In this document: piece after piece, positions 18,806 to 28,017 of the stretch
Position numbering within the stretch: the stretch's first letter is position 1
Layout: every line of letters starts with the position of its first letter
Source: Leptospira langatensis
GTDB taxonomy: Bacteria; Spirochaetota; Leptospiria; Leptospirales; Leptospiraceae
Direction: 5' to 3'
Assembly (NCBI RefSeq): GCF_004770615.1
Contig: NZ_RQER01000006.1
Location: forward strand, 62,001-126,000
DNA length: 64,000 nt
The notes under the pieces: model-generated
Databases searched by the model: none
What the model was told of the DNA's origin: nothing
The model's input: only the letters and a program-made list of their open reading frames with translations
Position numbers and translations under genes: made by a program

Positions 18806-19336
18806 TTAAGCTGGTACTTTGACCAGGATCTTTTTGATTTCCTTATGCATAAAGGTAGGGAAGTTCAGATTGTACTGAGGCAGTAGGAGTTTCCAGTCGT
18901 CCTTACGGATGAATTTACGGCAATTGGAAGATCCGCAAGCACACTCGAAGGTCTGGTCGAAGTTCACTACGAAGTTTCCGTAGTCGATATTGAGCTCCTC
19001 TCCCGCTTCGATGTCCCTCTTGGCTATTATATTGTCCAATTGATCATACCACATGTTCGGATCGCAGGAGTGGTTCATAAAATTGGAGCTATTAATAACA
19101 TACTCAGGTCCGGAAGGTCCGGTTACGAGGCCGAAATCGACATCATATCCGTATTTCATGAAGATTTCCTTCTCCTCTTCCGGAAGTTCGTCGGCTTCGG
19201 ACACGGAAAGTACCTTCCAGCCGAACTCCTCGTCCTCAATCCACTCGCTATAGCTGAATAGAAGCGTTCCTTTAGCGATTGGTTGAGAGGCGAAGATCCC
19301 GTTTTCCCCGAATTTGTTTATTCGTCTTTCGATCAT
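18806..19336 (-). CDS. SET-domain protein with post-SET cysteine motif
   Basis: 176 residues. SET domains transfer a methyl group from S-adenosylmethionine to protein lysine. Present are GIFASQPIAKGTLLF, the pseudo-knot motif FMNHSCDPN (about residues 85-94), GEELNIDYG, and a post-SET C-x-C-x4-C (ECACGSSNCRKFI). The complete catalytic and zinc-binding set suggests an active enzyme. Bacterial targets of free SET proteins are generally unknown. The gene is alone on the minus strand. Confidence 0.88.
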   Translation of the reverse strand: MIERRINKFGENGIFASQPIAKGTLLFSYSEWIEDEEFGWKVLSVSEADELPEEEKEIFMKYGYDVDFGLVTGPSGPEYVINSSNFMNHSCDPNMWYDQLDNIIAKRDIEAGEELNIDYGNFVVNFDQTFECACGSSNCRKFIRKDDWKLLLPQYNLNFPTFMHKEIKKILVKVPA

Positions 19337-19628
19337 GCAAGATCAACCTGCTCTTCCCCATTGGGGCAAAATTTTTATCAGTCAAGTCCGAGATCGAAAA
19401 AACTTCAATTAAAAATATGAAATACCCCCTAGCTTAGCCCCTAAAAAAGAATCGGGGGCCCAAACATGTTCTTGTGAGAGGGAAGAAAAAAATTTCCTTT
19501 AGATCGACCGTATCGACTTGGACCGAAGGGCGACTCGTCCTAGTTCCGTATTAAATTTTTTTTGAGAACCCTTTGGCTCCTAGAAGAAGGGTCACTTAAC
19601 GGCGAGGCCTCGTCCTGAGAGTCCGGGC

Positions 19629-20204
19629 CTAGTTCTTTTCAGGCAAGAGGGTGTAGATCAAGTCCTCAGTCCAGTCTTCGGACAAGGAAGGACCCGGTTC
19701 TTCTTTCAGTCTCTTCCACATTCCCCCCTTTCTTTCGAGGACCAGAGAAGAAATTTGGAAGAGGCTAGTGCGGCCACTTGCCTCTCCGAGTCTGGAGCTA
19801 TCTCTTCCGATCTCTAGGAAACAAGTCAGGGGGAATAAGCTTGTCCATTTTTCTCCCAAGCCTTGGATCATCTCTCCCAGGTCCCGGTCTTGCCTTGAGT
19901 CTTGCAAGTGAGTGACATCCAAAAAGACGGGCAGGTCTCTTCCGGAAGATCCCAATTTACCAGAGCCAAGTTCCGTGCAGAAACTCACTGCTTGCGTGAA
20001 GCTTTCCGCAAAAGTAAGGACCACCTGTGTCTCTTCGTTGGAGATCTTAGAGACCATTCTTCCTAGAGCTAAGCCGTCTTCCATGCTAACACTTGTTTTA
20101 GGTACGATGAGTATAGGCCGGATGCCTTTGCGGACCAAGCGATACAGATACTTTACTAATACGAAAGACTTACTTCGAGAAGGATGAAACAGAGTAAGAT
20201 ACAT
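19629..20204 (-). CDS. Hypothetical protein
   Basis: 191 residues, no signal peptide or membrane segment. The N-terminus (MYLTLFHPSRSKSFVLVKYL) and alternating strands and helices (PILIVPKTS, QVVLTFAES, LPVFLDVTH) suggest a Rossmann-like alpha/beta fold, but I recognise no catalytic motif. The start has no strong ribosome-binding site. About 290 bases without a gene separate it from the SET gene and hold short inverted repeats, including CGAGGCCTCG near 19602. Confidence 0.6.
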   Translation of the reverse strand: MYLTLFHPSRSKSFVLVKYLYRLVRKGIRPILIVPKTSVSMEDGLALGRMVSKISNEETQVVLTFAESFTQAVSFCTELGSGKLGSSGRDLPVFLDVTHLQDSRQDRDLGEMIQGLGEKWTSLFPLTCFLEIGRDSSRLGEASGRTSLFQISSLVLERKGGMWKRLKEEPGPSLSEDWTEDLIYTLLPEKN

Positions 20205-20385
20205 CTCTACTCGAGATATCGAACCAAACTAATCTTTCGTTTAGTATAATTTTCAGACTTCTATGTCACATAAAAGCATGCAAAGTTTGTAAAATGTATA
20301 ATTCAGAAAAACGCTTGAGTACAATTCGCGTATATGTAAGTTTCGGAATTACTTTTTGGGCCCGATGCAAAGGAGGCATGATGTT

Positions 20386-20793
20386 ATGAGTGGGAAACGT
20401 TTTCTTTCCAAGTATGATCACCTAGGAATTCTTTCCGCTCTACAAGGTTCCGCGAACTCAGAAGAAGTTCAACCTAGCATCCTTGAAACGATACGTAGGA
20501 CTCTTTCCAAAGCAAAGAAACTGGATCCGGCCCAAGTCCCGCAAGATCTGATCACTATGAACTCTAAGTTCGTATTAAAAGACCTAGGAAATGCGGAAGC
20601 CTTCCAATTTACCTTGGTGTATCCGGAGGATTGCCCGGTTCCTTCTCAAGGAAAGCTTTCCGTTCTGTCTCATAGAGGTTCTGCAGTACTCGGAGCCAGA
20701 GTTGGTGAGGTGGTTCGCTGGGATGTCAATGGCAGCGAAAAATATCTAAGAGTGCAAGAGCTCTTATACCAACCTCAACCCGCTGCCATCTGA
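20386..20793 (+). CDS. GreA/GreB-family (Rnk-like) RNA polymerase-binding protein
   Basis: 135 residues. AAAGGAGG lies 9 bases before this ATG, which fixes the start. The C-terminal 80 residues carry the GreA/GreB C-terminal FKBP-like fold: NSKFVLKDL, 'FTLVYPEDCP', 'GKLSVLSHRGSAVLGARVGE' and VRWDVNG. The N-terminus is short and lacks the long coiled coil of GreA, as in Rnk (regulator of nucleoside diphosphate kinase). It probably binds RNA polymerase. A TATAAT at 20297-20302 upstream may be its -10 box. Confidence 0.85.
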   Translation: MSGKRFLSKYDHLGILSALQGSANSEEVQPSILETIRRTLSKAKKLDPAQVPQDLITMNSKFVLKDLGNAEAFQFTLVYPEDCPVPSQGKLSVLSHRGSAVLGARVGEVVRWDVNGSEKYLRVQELLYQPQPAAI

Positions 20794-20798
20794 TCTTC

Positions 20799-23027
20799 TT
20801 ACTTGGAATATCCGTACAGACCACCTAGCTCTTTCGCCAGTCGGTCTTTGTAATCTACCTCACTGATCTGTCCCGTCCGGATATCGTACACCCAACCGTG
20901 GATCTCCGGAAATCCATATTTCGCCAATGCGTTCTGGATCATACCTGTCTTGTATAGATTTACGACCTGCTCGGCTACGTTGAGCTGGATCATCCTGTCT
21001 TCTCGTTTCTCTTCCGGAAGAGCGTCCAATTCTTCCCTGTGCTTCAGATACACATCCTTAATATGAGTGATCCAATTGTCGATGAGGCCTGTAGCCTGGC
21101 CTTTCAAGGCGGCCCTTACCCCACCACAGCCGGTATGTCCGCAAACGACGATATGCTTTACGTTCAAAACCTCGATCGCATATTGCACTACGCTGAATAG
21201 GGACATGTCATCCACAGAGACCACATTGGCAATATTTCGGGTCACGAAGATCTCTCCCGGATTCGTCTTGGTGATCACATTCACAGGGACCCGCGAATCA
21301 CTACATCCAATGAACAGAACCTGAGGGGTCTGGCCTTCCGCATGTCTTGCAAAGAATTCCGGATCCACATCCGTCATCTCTTTTACCCAGGTCTCGTTAT
21401 TGGAGAGAAGTTTCTGATAAGACTCGCTCATTTCCTTTTTCAAAGATTCTATATCGTTTTGCATATTCGGTATCCCTCCCAAGATAACCTTGATCCCCTT
21501 TCTATATGCGCTGTTCCGGAATTCATGGATGAGCTCTCTGATATCCAGGTCCAGATGCAAAGTCCTAGTACCATCGATCTCCAATGTGATCCCGCTAGGC
21601 TGACTTTCTAGAACACTCTTGATCTTGGCCTTATGAAAGAATCCTAGGTTCTCTCCTAAGACGATCCTTCTGAACTTTCCGTAGTTTTCTACCCGGACCA
21701 CGGCAGTTCTATGATCCTCATAAAGCATAAAGACCAAAGAAGCCAATATCCCACAAAAAGTCCCGATCAGAACATTCGTGAAGATCGTAGTCAACACCGT
21801 CACCAGGAAGGGAAGAAAATGAGAATAGCCCTTATGCAACATCGTCTTGAATAAAGCAGGCTTGCAAAGCTTGAAGCCGGTCACGACGAGAATGGCAGCA
21901 AGAGAAGCTAAAGGAATAGTGTTCATAAATTTAGGAAAAAGTAATACACTTGTCCCGATCCAAACCCCATGCAACACTGCTGAAGTCTTAGATCTCGCTC
22001 CGGAGGCCGCATTCACGGAACCTCGAACAACCACGCTAGTGACAGGTATCCCTCCCAAGAGTCCGCAGGCCATATTCCCGAAACCCTGTGCCACCAACTC
22101 TCTGGACATGGGGGTCTTGCGATTCTCTCCATCCAATTTATCCACCACCTCTATGGACAGAAGAGATTCCAAAGAAGAAGCAAAGGCAATAGTCAAAGCC
22201 AGGGTCCAGACCCCGGCGAGATCCCAAGCGGAAAAGTTCGGGAAATCCAATTGCCCAAATAGATCGGAAGAATTCTGGAACACAGGAAGTGTCACCAAGT
22301 GATCCTGGCTCAAGGTTCCCCCCGGAAGAAGGTCTCCCAAGAATAAATTGGCCGAAGTCCCAACAGCGATCGCGATCAAGGATGCAGGTAAGAATTGGAA
22401 CTTCTTCGCAAAGAATCTGTCCCAAACAAAGAACGAAACCAAGGAGAAGGCTCCGATCAAAAAAACATTCATCCTAAGATTCGGGATGGAATGTAGTAAT
22501 ACGGTGAATGAGTTGGTTTCCCTTCCTTCATGAGGATCATGATAGGTCTCATTGATATCCTCTCTCGTTAGATCGAATTCCTCGACACCAAATTCCTCGA
22601 TATCGTAACCGATCAAGTGAGGCAATTGCTTGATGATCAGGATTAGACCGATTGCCACCGACATTCCCATTACGGTTGCCGAAGGAAGATATGCGGATAG
22701 GGCTCCTGCTTTCAAGATCCCAAGAAGGACTTGGACCATTCCCGCGATCAGTAGCGCAAGAAGGAAGATCTCGAAACTCCCCAGATCTCGGATACCGGAA
22801 AGTACGATCGCAGTCAAGCTCGCAGTAGGTCCCGAAACGCTCAAAGGAGACTTACTTAAGGCTCCTACTAGGATCCCTCCTATAAAACCGCCAATAATTC
22901 CGGAAAATAAAGGTGCTCCGGATGCGTGTGCAATTCCCAAACATAAAGGTATCGCTACCAAGAAGACGGAGATACTTGCAGGAAGATCGTATGTAAATTT
23001 CTCGCTTAGGTTTTTTATTTTTTTCAT
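20799..23027 (-). CDS. SulP-family anion/bicarbonate transporter fused to beta-carbonic anhydrase
   Basis: 742 residues from the ATG at 23027 (an in-frame GTG lies 12 bases upstream). Residues 1-430 form a SulP/SLC26 core: 'FLVAIPLCLGIAHASGAP', 'VSGPTASLTAIVLSG'; a degenerate STAS-like segment follows (LEIDGTRTLHLDLD). The last 200 residues are a beta-carbonic anhydrase with Cys575-x-Asp577-x-Arg579 (CSDSR) and His631-x2-Cys634 (GHTGCGG), the complete zinc set. Such fusions are thought to couple bicarbonate transport to CO2 hydration. It is convergent with the Rnk-like gene, 5 bases apart. Confidence 0.93.
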   Translation of the reverse strand: MKKIKNLSEKFTYDLPASISVFLVAIPLCLGIAHASGAPLFSGIIGGFIGGILVGALSKSPLSVSGPTASLTAIVLSGIRDLGSFEIFLLALLIAGMVQVLLGILKAGALSAYLPSATVMGMSVAIGLILIIKQLPHLIGYDIEEFGVEEFDLTREDINETYHDPHEGRETNSFTVLLHSIPNLRMNVFLIGAFSLVSFFVWDRFFAKKFQFLPASLIAIAVGTSANLFLGDLLPGGTLSQDHLVTLPVFQNSSDLFGQLDFPNFSAWDLAGVWTLALTIAFASSLESLLSIEVVDKLDGENRKTPMSRELVAQGFGNMACGLLGGIPVTSVVVRGSVNAASGARSKTSAVLHGVWIGTSVLLFPKFMNTIPLASLAAILVVTGFKLCKPALFKTMLHKGYSHFLPFLVTVLTTIFTNVLIGTFCGILASLVFMLYEDHRTAVVRVENYGKFRRIVLGENLGFFHKAKIKSVLESQPSGITLEIDGTRTLHLDLDIRELIHEFRNSAYRKGIKVILGGIPNMQNDIESLKKEMSESYQKLLSNNETWVKEMTDVDPEFFARHAEGQTPQVLFIGCSDSRVPVNVITKTNPGEIFVTRNIANVVSVDDMSLFSVVQYAIEVLNVKHIVVCGHTGCGGVRAALKGQATGLIDNWITHIKDVYLKHREELDALPEEKREDRMIQLNVAEQVVNLYKTGMIQNALAKYGFPEIHGWVYDIRTGQISEVDYKDRLAKELGGLYGYSK

Positions 23028-23232
23028 TTTAATACTCACTTAGTTCTATTTTTTTTTCGGTTCTCTCAATAAATCCCTCCCGAATAGCTATGGATCGTCC
23101 CGTAACTATTTCCAGACTCCTACGAAGATATTCATATACAATTGAATCGAATTCTTCTTTCGTTACCAGGACTTTTTTATGCAATTGCGAAGTCGATTTC
23201 GAAGAAGATCGAAGATACCAAGGACAGAAAAG

Positions 23233-23862
23233 ATGATTAGCAGTAAGACCTTTGCAAAACGGTTTCGTTTCGCACTTTTGATTTTTATAATATCCTTTTA
23301 TTCCAATTCTCATTTCGCAAAAGAAGCGAATAAGACCGAGACTGCAATATTTGCAGGAGGATGCTTCTGGTGTATGGAAGGCCCCTTCGAAAAACTTCCC
23401 GGAGTCATCTCCGCAGTTTCAGGCTATACCGGTGGAAAAGAAAAAAATCCCACGTATGAGGATGTTGGCTACGGAAGAACAGGACATAGAGAATCCGTAA
23501 TGATCACATACGATCCCAAGAAGATCACCTACGAAGCATTATTGGATACATACTGGAGACAGATCGACCCTACCGATGCGGGAGGACAATTTGCAGACAG
23601 AGGAAATCAATATAGAACCGCGATCTATTATAAGAACGAGAGTCAAAGAAAATTGGCGCAAGAATATAAAGATAAGATAGGAGCCTCCAAAAAATTCTCC
23701 TCTCCTATCGTAGTAGAGATCCTTCCAGCAAGTGAATTCTATCCTGCGGAAGATTATCACCAAGACTATTATAAAAAGAATCCGGACCATTATCACAGCT
23801 ATCGCAAAGGTTCCGGAAGAGAAGAATACGTAAATCGGGTCTGGGGAGTTCCTAAGAAATAA
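23233..23862 (+). CDS. msrA: Peptide methionine sulfoxide reductase MsrA, exported form
   Basis: 209 residues from the ATG at 23233, which has AAGGA at good spacing and begins a signal peptide (FRFALLIFIISFYSNSHF). The catalytic motif GGCFWCMEGPF and the 'GYTGGKEKNPTYEDVGYGR', 'GHRESVMITYDP' and AEDYHQDYYKKNP segments show a complete MsrA, which repairs methionine-S-sulfoxide with thiols. The signal peptide suggests a periplasmic or membrane location, unlike the usual cytosolic enzyme. No MsrB is fused. Confidence 0.92.
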   Translation: MISSKTFAKRFRFALLIFIISFYSNSHFAKEANKTETAIFAGGCFWCMEGPFEKLPGVISAVSGYTGGKEKNPTYEDVGYGRTGHRESVMITYDPKKITYEALLDTYWRQIDPTDAGGQFADRGNQYRTAIYYKNESQRKLAQEYKDKIGASKKFSSPIVVEILPASEFYPAEDYHQDYYKKNPDHYHSYRKGSGREEYVNRVWGVPKK

Positions 23863-23914
23863 GAATCCAAAGACCGTTTCTCTAATTCAAAAAGAGAAGA
23901 GATTTTTGCGAGTC

Positions 23915-25585
23915 TTATTCGGTCGGTGCAAACGCTTCGCCCTGAGCATTGACGGGCGAGGTTTCCTTTCTTAAGAGTAGATCCTTTCGATACGCATTTG
24001 GATTTTGGCCGGTGATCTTCTTGAACTCCAAATGGAAAGCGGACTTGGAACTATAGCCCGCTCTCACTCGCACCTCGTTCGTAGTCATACTAGGAAATTC
24101 CAAAAGAAGCTTCTTAGCCTCTTCCACTCGATAGAGATTGATCAATCCTGGAAATGTATTCTTAAATTCGGTCTTTATGATCTCGGAGACCTGATGATTC
24201 CCGATCCCCAGATCCTTTGCTAGATGTTCCTCTTTCAACTCATGACGAAGATATACCTTATCCACTTCTAACAATTGCTTCATTTTGGAAACGGCACCTT
24301 CGACATCGATAGAGGCGACCTTGCTTTTGCGCACGATCGACTTGTTCTCGCCTTGCCCTTCCCAGATCCGCGCTTGTATCATCTTTCTTAAACAAGCGGT
24401 AACGATCACCGCATGAACCGGGAGATACGCAGGCGCCAGAAAGATCGCAATCCAATTGAATGGATTATAATCGAAATGATAAGTCGCCTTTAAGAAGAAG
24501 GCTCCTAGAAAAATACACCAGGATGCAAGATACGCCCTGGCATAGGGATCCGAACTTTTGAATAAGAAAGAATGAACATAATAGAAATACAGAACTAAAA
24601 CGGACATTCCTCCCAGTAAAAGAAAGAATCTTTCCTCCGCCCAAGGGGTAAACAAGGGAACCAAAAGAAAGGAAAGTGCAAAGAAACAACCTAACACGAA
24701 GAACCAAACGGATCTGATCCTGATCTTAAAGAGTCCCGCTAAATGATATAAATGAGAATAGAAGAAAAAGTAAGAAGTGGTTAAGAACAAATAATAGAAA
24801 TAATAGCCTAACTTGTTTTCCCAGCCGATCAGGGAATGTACAGTCCTGGAATGCAGTAAATAAAACCCGGAAAGTTGAACGAGTACCATTCCCGCAAAAG
24901 ACAAAAATGCCGATTGCCTGAACCCGTACCAATAGACAAAGGAAAGTAGAACGCCTAGAACGGAAGACAGAATACAACCAATAATAAGCGAATTCCTAAG
25001 AACGGAAACACCTCCGAAAAAGGACTCGTCCATGAGATAGAGCGGAAAATTGATATAGGTAATCTCTTCATACGCATCTAAATGAATATAGTAAGTCTTG
25101 GTCGTATGAGCCGGGATCCGTATGATAAAGTTAGGATAAGGAGAAATTAAACCTCTCAGGCTCAGGGAAGAATGGTCCGAAAGCTCCATCTTTTCCAAGA
25201 CACCTTTCGAATCATAAGAGCAGAGTTCCGCGTTCGGGACATTCACCGAAAGAAAAACGAGGCGTTTCGTCAAATCCAGACCTGAATCGTTACTTAAGGT
25301 AGATCGCAGCCAAGCACCTTTCGCGGTCTTTCTTACCCGTAAGACGTTTTCCATCGGGTTTAAATGCCACTCCCGGCTTTTCAGATCCTGCAAAGCCTCT
25401 TCCGAGCATAGACGAATCTCCTGATCCCTATGACGGTATTCGATATTGGTGCTTATATTTAAAGAAGGACCGGATCCTCCGATGGAGATCGGAGTCTCAG
25501 AGGAAAGAGGATAGACAGAAAGAAGGAACGCAAATGCTAAAAGCCCTTTCCACCCAGAGAACAGGAATGATAAACGGCATTTCAT
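23915..25585 (-). CDS. Membrane-anchored AraC-family regulator with 7TM-DISM sensor
   Basis: 556 residues. Signal peptide, then an extracytoplasmic 7TMR-DISMED2-like domain (about 30-190), seven membrane helices (about 195-410), then a cytosolic AraC-type double helix-turn-helix (about 450-540) with 'LAKDLGIGNHQVSEIIK' and 'AGYSSKSAFHLEFKKITG'. It probably senses an envelope or extracellular ligand and controls transcription from the membrane. The ATG at 25585 is preferred to an in-frame TTG at 25615. It is divergent from the porin gene, 648 bases away, a natural target. Confidence 0.85.
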   Translation of the reverse strand: MKCRLSFLFSGWKGLLAFAFLLSVYPLSSETPISIGGSGPSLNISTNIEYRHRDQEIRLCSEEALQDLKSREWHLNPMENVLRVRKTAKGAWLRSTLSNDSGLDLTKRLVFLSVNVPNAELCSYDSKGVLEKMELSDHSSLSLRGLISPYPNFIIRIPAHTTKTYYIHLDAYEEITYINFPLYLMDESFFGGVSVLRNSLIIGCILSSVLGVLLSFVYWYGFRQSAFLSFAGMVLVQLSGFYLLHSRTVHSLIGWENKLGYYFYYLFLTTSYFFFYSHLYHLAGLFKIRIRSVWFFVLGCFFALSFLLVPLFTPWAEERFFLLLGGMSVLVLYFYYVHSFLFKSSDPYARAYLASWCIFLGAFFLKATYHFDYNPFNWIAIFLAPAYLPVHAVIVTACLRKMIQARIWEGQGENKSIVRKSKVASIDVEGAVSKMKQLLEVDKVYLRHELKEEHLAKDLGIGNHQVSEIIKTEFKNTFPGLINLYRVEEAKKLLLEFPSMTTNEVRVRAGYSSKSAFHLEFKKITGQNPNAYRKDLLLRKETSPVNAQGEAFAPTE

Positions 25586-26181
25586 TCTTTTTCTAAGGAA
25601 AAGATAAGTTTTCAATCAGACACCCAAAAACCCTTTTTTGCAAATTTATTCCCACTAAACAGGTAAAACGTCAAACAAAATGCCGGAAATGAACCGGATA
25701 TTTGGCTCAGATCGCGAATTCTAAACGGATCTTGAAGCCTCAAAAGGAACAAATGAAAAAGAATTTTCTTTCAAGCGTTCCGGTCTTTTTTTAAATCTCC
25801 GCCTTTCTCTCTTTTAGAAACTTTCTAAATAAGATTCCAAAATTTAAATCTTGGAATCTATAGAAAAATATTTAGGCAACACTCTCTCAACTCCCTCGAC
25901 ACAATCATTACTATATTCAAAATTCGGAATACTATTTTCGGCCGTTTTCTCCTCTTTCCAGGATTCTCATCGACCATTATCCCCCACACAGGGACCATGC
26001 CCAACAATAGGTCATCCAGAAACCAAAAATTTCCTCACAATCCTCACCTCAAGGCGTCCCTTTGTATATTTTTTAAAAAATATACCGACCTCCCATTGCT
26101 TTATATTTTTATAATATTATAAAAATATAATATTTAATAGTAACAATCCCGTAAAGAGATCGTAACATATCGATGAAATAC
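25586..26181. promoter_or_regulatory. Long intergenic region with two perfect AT palindromes
   Basis: No convincing gene between the divergent AraC-type regulator and the porin. Two perfect palindromes lie close together: GTATATTTTTT-AAAAAATATAC at 26064-26085 (22 bp) and a 30-bp one at 26101-26130, with half TTATATTTTTATAAT. They may be operators or a nucleoid-protein site. The 87-codon frame at 25851 uses TTG and has no family similarity. Confidence 0.5.
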
Positions 26182-26226
26182 TCCTGGGAACGCGGAGAAA
26201 CTGCTTCGCGCAAGCATATTCCAGGA
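26182..26226 (+). promoter_or_regulatory. Leader hairpin covering the porin ribosome-binding site
   Basis: TCCTGG(G)AA at 26182-26190 pairs with TTCCAGGA at 26219-26226 with one bulged G. An inner TGCTT/AAGCA stem (26202-26216) stacks inside. The 3' arm contains the AGGA ribosome-binding site 7 bases before the ATG at 26234, so the folded leader would hide it. This is seen in sequence only; the regulatory role is inferred. Confidence 0.5.
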
Positions 26227-26233
26227 AAAAAGA

Positions 26234-28000
26234 ATGAAAAAGTGGATTGGACGCGTTATGCTTATTGTGGCATTCGCATCTACAACAGGGAGCGTTTTTG
26301 CTCAGGATCTTTATATGGATCAAACGACCGGTCAGGTCTTCGCAGCTCCGGGACCGAATCGGGTTAAGTTAAAAGACGAAGATAACGGTAACGACAAGAA
26401 GGATAAACCTTCTGCTACAGATGCAAAAGGAAACACTGCAAATGGAGATAAGCATGAGAGCGGCCTTATCCAAGATCATAATTTCTTAAAAGGTTATGAA
26501 TTTACCGATGTTCCTAATCAATCTGCACATAGACCCGCCGATCCGCAGAAAGAAAAACTTACTATCTATGGTCGCTTGCAATTCAGAGGTATCTCAGGAT
26601 CCCAAGACACTAACTTTAGTAACGGCAATAGTGATTTCCAAGCGATAGACTGGAACGTTCGCCGACTCCGATTGGGAGCCATGTACGAAGGCGCCGACTG
26701 GTGGGGAGGCGTTATCAATATTCGTCTGGAGAACCTGGTCGCTCGTCCCGAACTTTCTCCCGCAAAGACCACAAACGTTTGTACGAATGCAGGTTGTACA
26801 ACAACTGCGGCTGCAGTAACTACACCAAGCACACTTTCTAATAATAGAGGAGCGATCCAAGAGGCGGTGGGATGGCTACAGTCCAAATTTGCGAATACTC
26901 GTCTTACATTCGGACAGATCAATGTTCCCTTCAATAGGGAGTATATAGGATCTTCTCAAAACATGGTGAACGTAGAACGTTCCATGATCACCGCAGCACT
27001 TCCGCAGTTCGATATGGGGGTCATGTTAACCGTACACCCTTTAAAAGAGATCTTCGGACCTAAATATACTCAGTACTTAGCATTGAACGGTTACGTCGGA
27101 AACGGACGAGGCGCCGGTGGGGACTACGGTACTGGAAGAAAAACGGATCTTTACAATACTCGGAATGGTAACGCAACGAATGTTCTTACCTCACCTACTT
27201 ATGTTTGGAGGGTAACATTCAACCCTCTCGGCGGTCTTGTAAACCAAGTCGGTAAAGAAGTCGGCTGGCATGAAGGAGAGGAGATCTTCCAAAAGGAAAC
27301 TAAATGGTCCATCGGTGCTTCCGGATGGCAAACCGAGAATTTCGCTACGATCAATAACTCTACATTGAACAATATAGTAGACGCTTATCCTCGTGGAATG
27401 CCGAACATCGCAATGGTTACTCCTCAATCCACACCGGATGGAGGAACCTCCGCATTGTATGGGATCCCTTTCTCTTATCCTGGATCTTCCTCGACGAGCT
27501 TGGTACAAAACAATTCCACCACTCCCGGGACTCCAAGGTTCGGGCTCATCGCTCATAACTATGATACTACCTTTACATCAAACGGATTCTATCTGAACGG
27601 TGCATTCACCAAAATGAGCGGCCCTGCATCCAATAATACTACTGGATATCATGTAACTGTCGGATATAATATCCCGATCCTTTCGAAGTACTATATCATG
27701 CCTGTACTTCGTTATGATTATCTGCAAGGAGATTACAATCGGAACGGCAAGATCGATCCTCAAGATACGTTTAAGTCTTATTGGGCAGGTGTGAATATCT
27801 TCTTGGATAAACATCTAATGAAGATCCAAGTCTTTTATAATAACTTCCACACTATGTTAGGACAGGACGCTATTACGGGAGCTGCTAAGCCTTTGGACAA
27901 TCAGGTAATCATCGTCCAGGCCCAGTTCAGCTTCCAAACAGGGGTCACCACAAAGGAAAAATACTACTCCGCAGCCGAAGGCCGCTATAGAGCGGAATAA
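26234..28000 (+). CDS. Outer-membrane porin (OprO/OprP-like)
   Basis: 588 residues. Signal peptide cleaved near VFAQD, a low-complexity charged linker (about 45-75), then a beta-barrel region: 'KLTIYGRLQFRGISGSQD', 'NVRRLRLGAMYEGADWWGG', 'QSKFANTRLTFGQINVPFNREY', and a C-terminus with alternating strands, 'VFYNNFH' and QAQFSFQTG. The layout is that of polyphosphate/phosphate-selective porin-like proteins (OprO/OprP family). Substrate is unknown. A lipoprotein gene follows directly. Confidence 0.75.
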   Translation: MKKWIGRVMLIVAFASTTGSVFAQDLYMDQTTGQVFAAPGPNRVKLKDEDNGNDKKDKPSATDAKGNTANGDKHESGLIQDHNFLKGYEFTDVPNQSAHRPADPQKEKLTIYGRLQFRGISGSQDTNFSNGNSDFQAIDWNVRRLRLGAMYEGADWWGGVINIRLENLVARPELSPAKTTNVCTNAGCTTTAAAVTTPSTLSNNRGAIQEAVGWLQSKFANTRLTFGQINVPFNREYIGSSQNMVNVERSMITAALPQFDMGVMLTVHPLKEIFGPKYTQYLALNGYVGNGRGAGGDYGTGRKTDLYNTRNGNATNVLTSPTYVWRVTFNPLGGLVNQVGKEVGWHEGEEIFQKETKWSIGASGWQTENFATINNSTLNNIVDAYPRGMPNIAMVTPQSTPDGGTSALYGIPFSYPGSSSTSLVQNNSTTPGTPRFGLIAHNYDTTFTSNGFYLNGAFTKMSGPASNNTTGYHVTVGYNIPILSKYYIMPVLRYDYLQGDYNRNGKIDPQDTFKSYWAGVNIFLDKHLMKIQVFYNNFHTMLGQDAITGAAKPLDNQVIIVQAQFSFQTGVTTKEKYYSAAEGRYRAE

Positions 28001-28017
28001 TGCGTAAGGGAAAGAAC

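Noticed and set aside
19337..19628. Possible small RNA in the gap next to the SET gene
   Set aside because: Short inverted repeats (ACCCTT/AAGGGT, CGAGGCCTCG) and a T8 run exist, but the order does not make a terminator and no promoter is clear.
25851..26114. 87-codon frame in the porin upstream region
   Set aside because: TTG start, no ribosome-binding site, low-complexity end inside the AT palindromes.
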